Of a DNA stretch of 15,278 nt, positions 14,670 to 15,278 are shown piece after piece. The notes beneath the pieces are model-generated. The model made no database searches, was not told the DNA's origin, and saw only the letters and a program-made list of their open reading frames with translations. This DNA comes from Flavobacterium sp. UBA807 (GTDB lineage: Bacteria > Bacteroidota > Bacteroidia > Flavobacteriales > Flavobacteriaceae): contig DBIH01000114.1 in NCBI GenBank assembly GCA_002296885.1, positions 1 through 15,278 on the forward strand, read 5' to 3'. The translations under genes were made by a program, and so were the position numbers. Position 1 is the first letter of the stretch; the number at the start of each line of letters is the position of its first letter.

Positions 14670-15278
14670 ATGAAAGAAGATATAAAAGCTCACGATAATG
14701 TTTTAGGCCTGATAGGGAACACTCCGTTGATTAGGCTTAACAAAATCACCGAATCTTTACCAGGAAATTTTTATGCTAAGGTTGAAGCTTTCAATCCCGG
14801 TCATTCTACCAAAGACCGAATTGCATTATATATCATAGAAGAAGCCGAGAGACAAGGTATTCTTTCTCCTGGCGATACTATAATTGAAACTACTTCGGGT
14901 AATACAGGTTTTAGTTTGGCTATGGTTAGCATCATTAAAGGATATAACTGTATTTTGGCTGTTAGTTCTAAATCTTCTAAAGATAAAATAGATATGCTTC
15001 GCAGCTTGGGCGCTAAAGTTTATGTTTGTCCGGCACATGTCTCTGCTGATGATGAGCGTTCGTACTATAATGTAGCTAAGCGTCTGCATGAAGAAACAAA
15101 AGGTTCTATTTATATCAATCAGTATTTTAACCAATTGAATATTGATGCGCATTACAAATCGACCGGTCCTGAAATTTGGGAACAGACTAACGGAAAGATT
15201 ACTCACCTGATTGCATGTAGCGGAACTGGAGGAACTATTTCTGGTGCAGCTAAGTTTTTAAAAGAGAAAAATCCAAAT
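14670..15278 (+). CDS. PLP-dependent cystathionine beta-synthase / cysteine synthase, 3' end beyond window
   Basis: The first 203 codons are present, open to the window edge. This is a fold-type II PLP enzyme making or using cysteine-type products: O-acetylserine plus sulfide to cysteine, or serine plus homocysteine to cystathionine. The PLP lysine is Lys48 in [11 protein letters not shown]. The substrate-carboxylate loop is TSGNTG (75-80), and the phosphate-binding glycine loop is GTGGT (185-189). The stretch [20 protein letters not shown] and the following [10 protein letters not shown] resemble human CBS more than CysK (which has EPTSGNTGIALAF), and the aligned second helix [16 protein letters not shown] points the same way. 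NPGH replaces the common NPGG before Ser-Lys. Whether C-terminal CBS regulatory domains follow cannot be seen, and that would settle the choice between the two activities. Confidence 0.9.
   Translation, partial: MKEDIKAHDNVLGLIGNTPLIRLNKITESLPGNFYAKVEAFNPGHSTKDRIALYIIEEAERQGILSPGDTIIETTSGNTGFSLAMVSIIKGYNCILAVSSKSSKDKIDMLRSLGAKVYVCPAHVSADDERSYYNVAKRLHEETKGSIYINQYFNQLNIDAHYKSTGPEIWEQTNGKITHLIACSGTGGTISGAAKFLKEKNPN

Noticed and set aside
14826..15206. 126-codon minus-strand reading frame opposite the PLP enzyme
   Set aside because: Antisense to a clear PLP-enzyme coding region with intact motifs, and no features of its own.
1..15278. tRNA/rRNA genes, CRISPR arrays, insertion sequences, prophage genes or defence systems
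   Set aside because: None was seen on reading: no cloverleaf-like segments in the short gaps, no regularly spaced repeats, and no transposase, integrase or phage-type proteins.

Overview
The window looks like the chromosome of a Flavobacterium-type bacterium (Bacteroidota, Flavobacteriaceae). The DNA is AT-rich. An Oar-like TonB-dependent receptor is present, and several exported proteins carry short Bacteroidota-style signal peptides ending near A/G-Q. Most start codons lack a Shine-Dalgarno sequence. Several genes have a TAnnTTTG -7 promoter element about 17-24 nt ahead of the ATG. This is mostly ordinary, densely packed chromosome, and no stretch above 300 bases lacks a gene.

Layout. Positions 1-3269 (minus strand) hold the beta subunit of an acyl-CoA carboxylase of the methylcrotonyl-CoA type, followed by an exported M1 zinc aminopeptidase whose 3' end lies outside the window. 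Diverging from them, 3450-5444 (plus) is a phosphate-uptake pair: a DUF47/PhoU-like accessory protein and a Pit phosphate permease, closed by a terminator. Next are an exported dienelactone-hydrolase-family protein with its own terminator (5557-6327), an Oar-like TonB-dependent receptor (6494-9697) and, 9 bp later, a 128-residue secreted protein (9707-10093) that is a free-standing copy of the receptor's N-terminal domain. A terminator ends this block. Convergent to it is prfB (release factor 2, 11297 to 10199, minus), read through a programmed +1 frameshift at codon 22. A dispersed-repeat-like element lies between prfB and the divergent threonine aldolase gene (11412-12437). Then come an oligopeptidase B-type S9 peptidase (12538-14589) and the first 203 codons of a cystathionine beta-synthase/cysteine synthase-type PLP enzyme (14670 to the window edge).

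How the parts may work together. The most suggestive signal links two separate transcription units. The promoter regions of the phosphate transporter operon and of the TonB receptor share the 12-mer CACTTAACATTA. In both it forms part of a pair of TTAAYA half-sites 11 bp apart, and in both the downstream half-site starts 15 bp before a TAC trinucleotide. This resembles PHO boxes made of TTAACA-type direct repeats. It raises the hypothesis that the receptor and its orphan N-terminal-domain partner belong to a phosphate-starvation response and import a phosphorus-containing substrate. This is inference from sequence.

The other items of interest are the prfB frameshift signal with a perfect internal Shine-Dalgarno in a lineage that rarely uses one to start translation, a perfect 12-bp LacI/GalR-like palindrome in the carboxylase/phosphate divergent region, and the repeat element inside the probable prfB leader. 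No complete, clearly new multi-gene system (defence, CRISPR, phage or mobile element) is visible.
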